A stretch of DNA of 64,000 nt, from assembly GCF_009830125.1 (NCBI RefSeq), contig NZ_WUPT01000001.1, positions 1,674,001 to 1,738,000 of the forward strand. The letters run 5' to 3'. The position numbers and the translations under genes were made by a program. How positions within the stretch are numbered: the first letter of the stretch is position 1; every line of letters starts with the position of its first letter. This document shows positions 27,405 to 35,920 of this stretch, one piece after another. Source of the stretch: Kangsaoukella pontilimi. Its GTDB lineage: Bacteria; Pseudomonadota; Alphaproteobacteria; Rhodobacterales; Rhodobacteraceae. Below the pieces are notes generated by a model. It searched no databases. It was not told where the DNA came from and saw only the letters and a list, made by a program, of their open reading frames with translations.

Positions 27405-27596
27405 ATGTACGATCGCAGACCCGAACATCCCTCGCCCGTACCGGACTATACCGGGGCCTTTCTGGCCTCGTTCGGCGTGCTGATCTTCATGGCACTTTTC
27501 GCGATATGGGCGATCTGGGGTCTGATCATGGCGGGCATCGTGAGCTGGATCGCCGACCGGCTGATCACCATCGATTTCCGGCGCAAGCGCACCTGA
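27405..27596 (+). CDS. Small membrane protein
   Basis: A 63-residue protein with a long hydrophobic stretch (about residues 16-43) and a basic C-terminus (RRKRT). The ATG at 27405 (MYDRRPEHPSPVPDY) is preferred. Its stop abuts the stop of the convergent aminotransferase gene with no gap. No family recognised. Confidence 0.55.
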   Translation: MYDRRPEHPSPVPDYTGAFLASFGVLIFMALFAIWAIWGLIMAGIVSWIADRLITIDFRRKRT

Positions 27597-28790
27597 TCAA
27601 GCCGGGCCGCCCCCTTCAGCAATGACCGAAAGCGCGGCATCGATCGCCCCTGCCCCATGCGGAAGCCCGAGCGCACGAAGCCCGGCCCCGATCGAGCCCA
27701 GAACTGCCAGCACCATCTGCGCGTTCACGTGCCCCATATGGCCGATCCGAAAAGCCTGATCCTGCGGCGTGAACCCAAGCCCGATCCCAAGCGTCAGCCC
27801 TGCCTCGCGCGTGCACCAGTCGCGCAAACGCGCCCCGTTCTCGCCACCGGCCCGAATGCTGGTCACCGCGTGCGAGCGCGCGGCGGCGTCCGGCACGTTC
27901 AGCGACAGGACCCCGCCATCCGTGCTCCAGCAGTCGAGAGCGGCCCAAACCGCGCGCGCCAGCGTCGCGTGGCGTTGCCAGACATGTTCCAGCCCCTCTT
28001 CGGCGATCATGTCCAGCGCCTCGCGCAGCCCATAGAGGTGATGCGTCGGCGCGGTGCCATCGAAATAATGGTAGAAAAGTTCGGGCGAGACACGAGGCCG
28101 CCAGTCCCAGTAATGCGTGACGGCGCGTGCCGTCTCGCGCACCCGGTCCGCACGGTCGTTGAAGAAAACGAATGCCATGCCGGGCGGCGTCATCAGCCCC
28201 TTCTGACAGGCGGCCACGGTCACATCCACGCCCCAGGCGTCCATCTCGTAGACGTCGCAGCCAAGGCTGGCGATGCAATCGACCATGAAGAGCGCGGGAT
28301 GCCCGGTTTCGCGGATCGCCTGCCCGAGCGCTTCGATATCCGCCCGGACCGAGGAAGACGTATCCACATGGGTCGTCAGAACGGCGCGGATCGAGCCATC
28401 GTCGCGGGCCAGACGCTCGGCCACCGCCTGCGGATCGACGGGATGCGTTGTTCCGCAATCCACGATATCGACCACCGCGCCCAGGCGCTCGGCCATATCC
28501 GCCCAGCCCCGTGCGAAACTTCCCATGGCGGGGACCAGCAGCCTGTCGCCCGGCGACAGGACATTGGACAGCGCTGCTTCCCATGCGCCGTGACCGTTCG
28601 CGATATAAATCGCCGCATGACCGTCGGTGCGGGCCACCTTCTTCAGATCGCGGATGAGGCCAGGCACCATCTCGACCAGTTCGCCCTCGTAGATATTCGG
28701 CGCCGGGCGGTGCATTGCGGCCAGCACCCTGTCGGGAATGACCGAAGGTCCCGGAGTGGCAAGATAGGGGCGGCCTTGGGAAAGCGTCAT
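27597..28790 (-). CDS. Alanine/serine-glyoxylate aminotransferase family protein
   Basis: A 397-residue class V PLP aminotransferase. It begins with LATPGPSVIPDRVL, has the PLP lysine in AACQKGLM (K197), and LGFTPQDQAFRIGHMGH near the end, typical of serine-glyoxylate/alanine-glyoxylate aminotransferases. It likely transfers an amino group to glyoxylate, yielding glycine. Exact donor is not readable. Confidence 0.88.
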   Translation of the reverse strand: MTLSQGRPYLATPGPSVIPDRVLAAMHRPAPNIYEGELVEMVPGLIRDLKKVARTDGHAAIYIANGHGAWEAALSNVLSPGDRLLVPAMGSFARGWADMAERLGAVVDIVDCGTTHPVDPQAVAERLARDDGSIRAVLTTHVDTSSSVRADIEALGQAIRETGHPALFMVDCIASLGCDVYEMDAWGVDVTVAACQKGLMTPPGMAFVFFNDRADRVRETARAVTHYWDWRPRVSPELFYHYFDGTAPTHHLYGLREALDMIAEEGLEHVWQRHATLARAVWAALDCWSTDGGVLSLNVPDAAARSHAVTSIRAGGENGARLRDWCTREAGLTLGIGLGFTPQDQAFRIGHMGHVNAQMVLAVLGSIGAGLRALGLPHGAGAIDAALSVIAEGGGPA

Positions 28791-28918
28791 CGTCTACCTG
28801 TCGGAAATACTCGTCTCACGACCTCCGCCTAAGCGCAGGCCCGCGCGCCGTCAATCGGCGCTTCTTGTCTGAAGCGGCACCAGCGGATAGGACATCCCGA
28901 GAACGCAGGAACCCACCC

Positions 28919-30733
28919 GTGAGCCGCACCGACGAACTTTCAGACGACCAGAGCGTGGACGCCTCGGCGGACCGCGCCCGAAGCTCGTCCGTTCAGGCAG
29001 GCGATCTGGCGCTGCTGTCGTGGCTCTGGCGGAGTTATCTCAAGCCGCAGCGTCTCTGGCTCGGTTTCGCGCTGTTCTTCATGGCGGTCGAAGGCTCGAT
29101 GCTGGGTGCTCTGAGCTACATCATCCAGCCCATGTTCGACGAGGTCTTCATCGCCGGCGACCGGTCGGCGGTCTACTGGGTTGCCGCCGCCGTCGGCGGC
29201 ATCTTCGTCATCCGGGCGGTGTCCGCCTTTTCTCACCGGATGCTGATGCAAGGCGCGGGTCTCAGGATCATCACGACCATGCAGCGGGACATGGTCGCTC
29301 ATCTGATGACGCTCGACAGCGCGTATTTCCAGAAGAACCCGCCCGGCACCCTGATCGAACGGGTGCGCGGCGACACGGGCGCGGCCAATATGATCTGGGG
29401 CGTGATCCTGAGCGCAGCGGGGCGCGACCTCATCGGGATGATCGCGCTTCTGGGTGTTGCGATCTCGGTGGATCCGCTCTGGACGCTGGTCGCGGTGGCG
29501 GGTGTGCCGCTGCTTCTCGGCCCTGTCGTGGCGCTTCAGCGCTATGTGCGGAAGACGACTTTCCGCGCCCGCGAGGCGGCGGGTCGGCTTTCGACCCGGC
29601 TGGACGAGATTTTCCACGGCGTCAACACGATCAAGCTGAACACGTCGGAGCGCCGCGAGAACAACCGGTTTACCGAGGCCACGGACGGTTACCTCAAGCA
29701 AGAGATGAAGGCCCGCGCCGGTCAGGCCGGTATTCCGATGATGACCGATTTCGTCGCCGCCATCGGCTTTGCCGGGGTGCTGGTCTACGGCGGCAATCAG
29801 ATCATCGACGGCGACAAGACCGTGGGCGAATTCATGTCCTTCTTCACCGCGATGGGCCTTCTGTTTGAGCCGGTCCGCCGGGTGGCCAACGTCACCGGCG
29901 CGTGGCAGGCGGCGCGGGCCAATCTGGAGCGTATCCAGGAGGTGTTCCGTTCCTCCCCAACGATCTCTTCGCCCGACACCCCCGCCCGGCTGGCGACGCA
30001 GCCGGACGAAGCCGATATCGTTTTCGAGGATGTCGTGGTCGTCTATGGCGGCGAGCCCGCCCTTAACGGCGCAAGCTTCACGGCCAAGGCAGGGCAGACG
30101 ACGGCGCTTGTCGGGGCATCCGGCGCTGGCAAATCCACCGTTTTCAACGTGCTCACCCGGCTGGTCGACCCGTCGAGCGGCGCGGTGCGGATCGGCGGCA
30201 CGCCGTCCGGCACGCTCGACCTGAAGGACCTGCGCTCGCTCTTTTCGGTGGTCACACAGGACGCACCGATGTTCGACGAAAGCCTTCGGGACAACATCGT
30301 ACTCAGCACGCCCGGCGTCGATGACGCGCGGATCGAGGAAGCGGTCGCGGCGGCCAACCTGTCGGAATTCGTCGCGCGGCTTCCCGACGGTCTCGACACG
30401 CCGGCAGGTCCGCGCGGCTCCGCTCTCTCGGGGGGGCAGAAACAGCGGGTCGCCATTGCCCGCGCGCTTCTGAGACGCGCCCCGGTACTGCTTCTGGACG
30501 AGGCGACCTCGGCACTAGATGCCGAAAGCGAGGTCAAGGTGCAGGAGGCGCTCGACGGCCTGGCGCAAGGGCGCACGACACTTGTCATCGCACACCGGCT
30601 GTCCACTGTGCGGAAGGCGGACAAGATCATCGTGATGGAAAACGGCCGGGTCGTGGACGAAGGCCGCCACGAAGAGCTTCTGGAGCGCGGCGGCGTCTAT
30701 GCCAAGCTTCACGCGCTGCAATTCGACGGCTGA
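28919..30733 (+). CDS. ABC transporter, fused permease and ATPase (MsbA-like exporter)
   Basis: About 604 residues: six-helix exporter membrane domain followed by an ATPase with Walker A GASGAGKST, signature LSGGQKQRVAIARALL, Walker B LLLDEATSALDAES and an H-loop IAHRLS. This is the half-transporter layout of MsbA and multidrug/lipid exporters; it works as an inner-membrane dimer. The GTG at 28919 has AGGAA 7 nt upstream; a TTG at 28865 is the alternative. Substrate unknown. Confidence 0.92.
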   Translation: MSRTDELSDDQSVDASADRARSSSVQAGDLALLSWLWRSYLKPQRLWLGFALFFMAVEGSMLGALSYIIQPMFDEVFIAGDRSAVYWVAAAVGGIFVIRAVSAFSHRMLMQGAGLRIITTMQRDMVAHLMTLDSAYFQKNPPGTLIERVRGDTGAANMIWGVILSAAGRDLIGMIALLGVAISVDPLWTLVAVAGVPLLLGPVVALQRYVRKTTFRAREAAGRLSTRLDEIFHGVNTIKLNTSERRENNRFTEATDGYLKQEMKARAGQAGIPMMTDFVAAIGFAGVLVYGGNQIIDGDKTVGEFMSFFTAMGLLFEPVRRVANVTGAWQAARANLERIQEVFRSSPTISSPDTPARLATQPDEADIVFEDVVVVYGGEPALNGASFTAKAGQTTALVGASGAGKSTVFNVLTRLVDPSSGAVRIGGTPSGTLDLKDLRSLFSVVTQDAPMFDESLRDNIVLSTPGVDDARIEEAVAAANLSEFVARLPDGLDTPAGPRGSALSGGQKQRVAIARALLRRAPVLLLDEATSALDAESEVKVQEALDGLAQGRTTLVIAHRLSTVRKADKIIVMENGRVVDEGRHEELLERGGVYAKLHALQFDG

Positions 30734-30774
30734 CCGCGCCGCGGCGCGTCGGCGGGCCAGAAGGAGTTTTGAAC

Positions 30775-31518
30775 ATGACCGACAGAACGGTTTTCAGGAT
30801 CACGGGCGAGGATGCCCGCGACTTCCTGCGAGGGCTGGTCACCAACGATGTCGGGCGGCTCGACAAGGGCGCGGTCTGGGCCGCGATCCTGTCGCCGCAG
30901 GGCAAGTACCTGGCCGATTTCTTTCTGGTGCCTGAGGGCGACGCCATCCTTCTCGACGTGGCGACACCGCTTGCCGCCGGGCTGTTGCAGCGGCTGACCA
31001 TGTACAAACTCCGCTCCAAGGTCTCGATCGAACCGTCGGGCATCGATGTCTCGCGCGGTCTAGGCCCGGTGCCAGACGGCGCTTTTGCCGATCCGCGGCA
31101 CGAGGCGCTCGGCTGGCGCGCCTATGACGGGCGCGCGGGCGAGCCGCTCGACGACACGAGTATACGGGTCGCACATTGCATCCCCGAAAGCGGGATCGAG
31201 CTGATCCCCAACGACACCTATCCGCTGGAAGCGGGGTTCGAGCGGCTGCATGGGGTCGATTTCCGCAAGGGCTGCTATGTCGGGCAGGAAGTCACCGCCC
31301 GGATGAAGCACAAGACCGAGCTGCGCAAAGGTCTTGCCACGGTCGAGATCGAGGGCGAAGCACCTGTCGGCACCGAGATCATCACCGAAGACGGCAAGGC
31401 CGCGGGCACGCTTTACAGTCAGGCCGAAGGCAAGGCGATCGCCTATCTGCGCTTTGACCGGGCCACGGGTCCGATGCGCGCCGGTGATGCGCGTTTGCGC
31501 CTTCCGGACGGCGCATGA
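30775..31518 (+). CDS. ygfZ: Folate-binding YgfZ/GcvT-like protein
   Basis: A 247-residue YgfZ-family protein with the hallmark KGCYVGQEV (residues 165-173; Cys167) and a GcvT-like folate fold. YgfZ/IBA57 proteins help mature certain [4Fe-4S] enzymes. AAGGAG precedes the ATG at 30775. It follows the ABC transporter by 41 nt and may share its transcript. Its stop codon lies in the arm of the ohr terminator. Confidence 0.88.
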   Translation: MTDRTVFRITGEDARDFLRGLVTNDVGRLDKGAVWAAILSPQGKYLADFFLVPEGDAILLDVATPLAAGLLQRLTMYKLRSKVSIEPSGIDVSRGLGPVPDGAFADPRHEALGWRAYDGRAGEPLDDTSIRVAHCIPESGIELIPNDTYPLEAGFERLHGVDFRKGCYVGQEVTARMKHKTELRKGLATVEIEGEAPVGTEIITEDGKAAGTLYSQAEGKAIAYLRFDRATGPMRAGDARLRLPDGA

Positions 31519-31546
31519 AAAAGCCCGCCGGGATGCTCCGGCGGGC
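31517..31546 (-). terminator. Rho-independent terminator after ohr
   Basis: On the minus strand GCCCGCCGG pairs with CCGGCGGGC and is followed by TTTTT. It lies 24 nt past the ohr stop and overlaps the end of the convergent ygfZ gene. Confidence 0.85.
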
Positions 31547-31569
31547 CCATTCACAAGCTGAGGATCAGG

Positions 31570-31998
31570 TCAGGCGACTTCCGTCTCGACCTCGATATTG
31601 CCCTTCGTGGCGTGCGAGTACGGGCAGATGAAGTGGCCCCGCTCGGCGATTTTTTCGGCCACGTCCCGCTCGACTCCGGGCATCGAGACCACAAGTTTGA
31701 CCTTGAGCCCGAAGCCACCTTCGCTCCGCCCGCCGATACCGACATGGGCCGTTACGGTCGCGTCATCCGGCACGGTGCCCAGCTTTTCGTTTTGAGCCGC
31801 AAAGCGCATCGCACCGAGGTAGCACGCGGCATATCCGGTCGCGAAGAGCTCTTCGGGGTTGTGTCCCTTGCCGGAACCTCCCAACTCGGTCGGAGGCGCC
31901 ATGGTGACCGTCAGCATACCGTTCGTCAGGCCCGCCCGGCCCTCGCGGCCGCCGCCGGTAGCTTTCGCCTCGGTCCAGTATTTCGTTTCAATAGACAT
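31570..31998 (-). CDS. ohr: Organic hydroperoxide resistance protein Ohr (OsmC family)
   Basis: A 142-residue OsmC/Ohr thiol peroxidase with the two catalytic cysteines C59 (YAACYLGAM) and C125 (HFICPYSHAT). It reduces organic hydroperoxides using lipoylated partners. It is divergent from ohrR, which has its sensor cysteine, and carries its own terminator. Confidence 0.94.
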   Translation of the reverse strand: MSIETKYWTEAKATGGGREGRAGLTNGMLTVTMAPPTELGGSGKGHNPEELFATGYAACYLGAMRFAAQNEKLGTVPDDATVTAHVGIGGRSEGGFGLKVKLVVSMPGVERDVAEKIAERGHFICPYSHATKGNIEVETEVA

Positions 31999-32026
31999 AG
32001 CTTTCCTCCGTTACATTACGCGATTA

Positions 32027-32040
32027 AATCGTGCACGATT
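32027..32040. promoter_or_regulatory. Predicted OhrR operator
   Basis: AATCGTGCACGATT is a perfect 14-bp palindrome in the ohr-ohrR intergenic region, 29 bp before the ohr start, set in AT-rich flanks. MarR/OhrR proteins bind such AT-edged palindromes. Position and symmetry support it; the exact consensus for this group was not checked. Confidence 0.6.
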
Positions 32041-32107
32041 AATTAGAGCCTGTCAGGCGGATTGTCAATCGCTTGCAAGAATATCGCGCGCGACATACAC
32101 TCCATTC

Positions 32108-32536
32108 ATGACGCTCGCACCTGAGGATATGATCTGCTTCGCGCTCTACTCGGCGGGCCATGCGATGCAAAAGGCGTACCGCCCCCTTCTGGACGAGCTG
32201 GGTCTGACCTATCCGCAATACCTCGTCCTCAGTGCGCTCTGGACGAAGGACGCAGATCAAACGGTCAATGGGATCGGACGGCGCCTGCAATTGGAGTCGA
32301 GTACGCTGACCCCGCTTCTCAAGCGGCTCGAACTGATGGGGCTGGTCAGCAGGACGCGCAGCGACAAGGACGAACGCCAGGTGGTGATCGCGCTCACGGC
32401 CGAGGGCCGCGCAATGAAGACGCGCGCGGCACATGTGCCGCGCTGCATCGCCGAGAAAACCGGCATGACGCTAGACGAAATCGAGCGCCTGCGCGATGAT
32501 GTGATGAGGCTGAGAAGCAGCCTGCGCGAAGCCTAG
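32108..32536 (+). CDS. ohrR: MarR-type organic hydroperoxide regulator OhrR
   Basis: A 142-residue MarR protein. The N-terminal MICFALYSAGHAMQ contains the peroxide-sensing cysteine (C10), as in OhrR; the winged helix with STLTPLLKRLELMGLVSR follows. Oxidation of the cysteine should release it from the ohr operator. The start at 32108 is set by the family; the frame is open further upstream through the ohr gene. It ends 2 nt before the convergent efp stop. Confidence 0.92.
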   Translation: MTLAPEDMICFALYSAGHAMQKAYRPLLDELGLTYPQYLVLSALWTKDADQTVNGIGRRLQLESSTLTPLLKRLELMGLVSRTRSDKDERQVVIALTAEGRAMKTRAAHVPRCIAEKTGMTLDEIERLRDDVMRLRSSLREA

Positions 32537-32538
32537 GC

Positions 32539-33102
32539 TCAGGCCCGTTCGGCGTATTCCATCGTCTCGGTGTTGACGATGATGTCCTCGTCCTGCCCGA
32601 CGAAGGGCGGAACCATGACCTTGACCCCATTGTCCAGAATCGCGGGCTTGAACGAGTTTGCCGCCGTCTGGCCTTTGACCACCGGCTCGGTCTCGACCAC
32701 CTTGCAGGTCACTTTTTGCGGAAGCGTCGCGTTCAGCGCTTCGCTTTCGTAATATTCGATCTGGATCGTCATGCCGTCCTGAAGGAAAGGGCGCCGATCG
32801 CCGAGGATATCCGCCGGAAGCTCGATCTGCTCGAACGTCTCGCTGTCCATGAAGACCAGCATGCCGTCGGTTTCGTATAGAAACTGCTGATCTTTCTGCT
32901 CGAGACGCACGCGCTCGACCTTGTCCGCAGAGCGGAAACGCTCGTTCAGCTTGGAACCATTGCGCAGGTTCTTGAGTTCCACCTGTGCAAAGGCACCGCC
33001 TTTGCCGGGCTTTACATGGTCGACCTTCACGGCAGCCCAAAGGCCGCCATTATGGTCGAGTACGTTTCCGGGGCGAATCTCGTTCCCGTTGATCTTGGGC
33101 AT
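32539..33102 (-). CDS. efp: Elongation factor P
   Basis: A 187-residue three-domain EF-P. The tip lysine K34 is in [10 protein letters not shown], the site modified by EpmA-type beta-lysylation in many bacteria. EF-P relieves ribosome stalling at polyproline. It stands alone, convergent with ohrR. Confidence 0.96.
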   Translation of the reverse strand: MPKINGNEIRPGNVLDHNGGLWAAVKVDHVKPGKGGAFAQVELKNLRNGSKLNERFRSADKVERVRLEQKDQQFLYETDGMLVFMDSETFEQIELPADILGDRRPFLQDGMTIQIEYYESEALNATLPQKVTCKVVETEPVVKGQTAANSFKPAILDNGVKVMVPPFVGQDEDIIVNTETMEYAERA

Positions 33103-33315
33103 GTTGTTAACCCTGCGTAAAGGTTGATGGAGAGTTGGGGTGTCCTATATTCGACCGAAGAAACGCTGACAAGGCGCGTAAATCCGGAGGAAGTGGCGAT
33201 CTGTTATGCATACAGCGCATATCAGGTATTCCAAAAAAGAAAGACTAAAGTGGTCGCGAAGCCGTCATAAGGGGCGGCACGCCATGAAACGCGACAGGAA
33301 AAACAAAGGTGGATA

Positions 33316-33636
33316 ATGGCTGACTTTGTGGACGGCACGGCATTCAATCACGAGCAGGGCAATCGCGCGCGAAAACTTTTCGCAGCCGTGGTGCTGGCGG
33401 CGCTCGATGATGCCATCGCCGACGACAAGAAATACGGCAACGGACCGGAGCAGATTGCGCGTTGGGCGCGGTCGCGCGACGGTCGCGAGGTTCTGACCTG
33501 TGCGGGCATCGACCCGAACGAGCGCGTGGTCAAGGGCCTGATGGAATTCGTCTCCAAAGGCGTGCGGACTTCGGTCGCGCTCAGCCGTGAGGAAAGCGAA
33601 CGGCGCAATGCAGCTGAGCAGGCGAAAGCCGCCTGA
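33316..33636 (+). CDS. Conserved small alphaproteobacterial protein (DUF6280-like)
   Basis: A 106-residue soluble, helical protein. It resembles a small Rhodobacterales-conserved family I know as DUF6280, recognised by the opening FVDGTAFNHEQGNRARKLF; the family name is from memory. AAAGGTGG lies just before the ATG. A strong terminator follows, so it is probably a single-gene transcript. Function unknown. Confidence 0.75.
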   Translation: MADFVDGTAFNHEQGNRARKLFAAVVLAALDDAIADDKKYGNGPEQIARWARSRDGREVLTCAGIDPNERVVKGLMEFVSKGVRTSVALSREESERRNAAEQAKAA

Positions 33637-33660
33637 TATCAGCCGGATTTCTTGAAAAAG

Positions 33661-33690
33661 GCGCGTCCCGGCGGGGCGCGCTTTTTCTTT
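33661..33690 (+). terminator. Rho-independent terminator of the DUF6280-like gene
   Basis: GCGCGTCCC pairs with GGGGCGCGC around a GGC loop (one T-G pair) and is followed by TTTTTCTTTT. It starts 24 nt after the stop codon. Confidence 0.88.
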
Positions 33691-33808
33691 TGGGAACCCT
33701 GTCTTCCGACTATCTGCCGCCTGATAAGGATCGCCGCGTTTCGCTCTGGGAACGCGGACGGCAATACGCTACCTCTCGGCCAGAACCACGCCCAAACCGG
33801 AGTTCCCG

Positions 33809-35053
33809 ATGTCTGACGCCCTTCCCTTCGATACAGCCCTTCTGGACAAGCTCGCCGAAGCGGTGGTGCGCACCGGTCTGAATGTATCCGAGGGCCAGAA
33901 CGTGTTCCTGACCGGCTCGGCAGAAGCGCTCCCGCTCATCCGCCGCGTCGCGCGCGAGGCGTACAAGGCGGGCGCGGGCATCGTGGTGCCGGTCCTTTCG
34001 GACGAAGACCTGACACGAGCACGGATGGAACTGGCGCGGGATGAGGCGCTCGATGCCGCGCCCGCATGGCTCTATCAGGGGGTTGCGCAGGCCTTCGAGG
34101 ACAACTGGGCGCGCTGCCATATCGCCGCCGACAATCCCATGGCGCTGGCGGACCAGGACCCGGCCCGCGTGGCGCGCGCGGCGCGGGCCAACTCGAAGGC
34201 CTACAAGCCCGCTATGGCGAAGATCGCGAATTTCGAGATCAACTGGTCCATCGCCGCCTATCCGGGTCGCGCCTGGGCCGAGCAGGTGTTCCCCGACCTC
34301 GACGCGGATGCCGCGCAGGCCGCCCTCGCCCAAGCGATCTTCAAGGCAAGCCGCGTCGACGTGGAGGACCCTGTCGCTGCCTGGGCCGAACACAATGTCG
34401 AGCTCGCACGCCGCCGCGACTGGCTGAACGCGCAGCGCTTCGATGCGCTGCATTTCCGCTCCGAGGGCACCGACCTTACGGTTGGTCTGGCGGACGGCCA
34501 TCTCTGGGCAGGTGGCGCGGCAGAGGCCAAGAACGGCATCGTGTGCAACCCGAACATGCCGACTGAAGAGGTCTTCACTACACCGCACAAGATGCGCGTG
34601 AGCGGACGCGCACGCGCGTCGAAACCACTTGCATACCAGGGGACGCTGATCGACGGGATCGAAGTCGTGTTCGAAGACGGTCGGATTACCGAGGCGCGGG
34701 CCAGCAGGGGCGAACAGGCGTTCCTAAACCTGCTTGATACGGACGAAGGTGCACGGCGCCTGGGCGAAGTTGCGCTGGTGCCTCACGCCTCCCCGATCTC
34801 GCAGTCCGGCGTTCTCTTCTACAACACTCTTTTTGACGAAAACGCCGCCTGCCACATCGCGCTTGGCAACTGCTATACCGAGTGCCTTGAGGATGGCGGT
34901 GCTCTTACCGGAGACGCATTGGCGGCGCGCGGAGGCAACGAGAGCCTCGTTCACGTTGACTGGATGATCGGCGCGAAGGATACCGAGATAGACGGCATCG
35001 CGGCAGATGGAACCCGCGTGCCTGTCTTCCGGGGCGGCAACTGGGCCGACTGA
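33809..35053 (+). CDS. Aminopeptidase of the M29 family (AmpS/aminopeptidase T)
   Basis: A 414-residue M29 metallo-aminopeptidase. NMPTEEVFTTPHK carries metal-ligand residues, and C-terminal EDGGA and NESLVHVDWMIG complete the family pattern. It removes N-terminal residues from peptides in the cytoplasm. It follows the terminator by about 120 nt and ends 3 nt before the convergent Crp/Fnr gene. Confidence 0.93.
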   Translation: MSDALPFDTALLDKLAEAVVRTGLNVSEGQNVFLTGSAEALPLIRRVAREAYKAGAGIVVPVLSDEDLTRARMELARDEALDAAPAWLYQGVAQAFEDNWARCHIAADNPMALADQDPARVARAARANSKAYKPAMAKIANFEINWSIAAYPGRAWAEQVFPDLDADAAQAALAQAIFKASRVDVEDPVAAWAEHNVELARRRDWLNAQRFDALHFRSEGTDLTVGLADGHLWAGGAAEAKNGIVCNPNMPTEEVFTTPHKMRVSGRARASKPLAYQGTLIDGIEVVFEDGRITEARASRGEQAFLNLLDTDEGARRLGEVALVPHASPISQSGVLFYNTLFDENAACHIALGNCYTECLEDGGALTGDALAARGGNESLVHVDWMIGAKDTEIDGIAADGTRVPVFRGGNWAD

Positions 35054-35056
35054 TCC

Positions 35057-35785
35057 TCAGCCGGCGCCAGCCAGAGCCACTTCTCTCAGTCGGTCCGGCG
35101 CATGGATCGTCAGCCGGTCACGGCGGAGCGTGATCAGGTCGTCGCGGCGCAGTTCCTGAAGCTGCCGGTTCGTGTGCACAAGGCTCAGGCCAAGAGCGTC
35201 CGACAAATCGGTCTGCGTCATCGGAAAGGACATCATGCCGTCCTCGACGCGACCCACGCGTGCAAGGCGTCCATGGACCTCCCACAGAAAATGGGCAATG
35301 CGCTCCTTCGCGTTCAGGCGGCCAAGGCGGAGAATCTGGTTGCGCATGTGCAATGCCTCGAGAGCCTCGACCCGATTGACGCAATCGCGCAGACCTGAAC
35401 GCTCGGTCATGACGCGCAGAAACGCGGACGGTTCGACCGCGGCGAGGCTCATGTGACTGAAGGCCACTGCGGCATAGTCCGACGTCCCAATCGCCAGACT
35501 ATCCAGACCGACGATATCGCCCGGCAATGCGACGCTCAGGATCTGGCGTCGGCCGTCGGCAAGAGGCACGCATCGCATCGCCCAGCCATCCAGAACCAGA
35601 AATACCGCGCGGGGCTTTGCGCCCACGGCAACGAATTCCTGTCCACGCCGTGCATCCATCGGAGTGTGCGGCAGGGTGAAGAACGCATTTTCGTCCTCTC
35701 GCGTCAGACCGCGCTCGCCGCCAAGATTGTTGGCGCACACGCTGAGCGGGTGAACGAATTCTCCGGTTTTGATCTGGTCACGCAC
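35057..35785 (-). CDS. Crp/Fnr family transcriptional regulator
   Basis: A 242-residue regulator: cyclic-nucleotide-binding fold (about residues 35-150) and a C-terminal winged HTH (MTQTDLSDALGLSLVHTNRQLQEL). It lacks the N-terminal cysteine cluster of FNR, and the cAMP-pocket residues of CRP are not evident, so the signal is unknown. Confidence 0.88.
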   Translation of the reverse strand: MRDQIKTGEFVHPLSVCANNLGGERGLTREDENAFFTLPHTPMDARRGQEFVAVGAKPRAVFLVLDGWAMRCVPLADGRRQILSVALPGDIVGLDSLAIGTSDYAAVAFSHMSLAAVEPSAFLRVMTERSGLRDCVNRVEALEALHMRNQILRLGRLNAKERIAHFLWEVHGRLARVGRVEDGMMSFPMTQTDLSDALGLSLVHTNRQLQELRRDDLITLRRDRLTIHAPDRLREVALAGAG

Positions 35786-35920
35786 GATGAGTTCCTTTCG
35801 TCAAGGCAACCCTGACGAAGGATGGCAAGTTCCCGAAAACCTTTAGGTGCTTCGCCGCACAGTCACGCTCAAGCGCGGCGGACTAGGTGCATTTATTTAA
35901 ACTTTTTAATGCTTTGCCCC

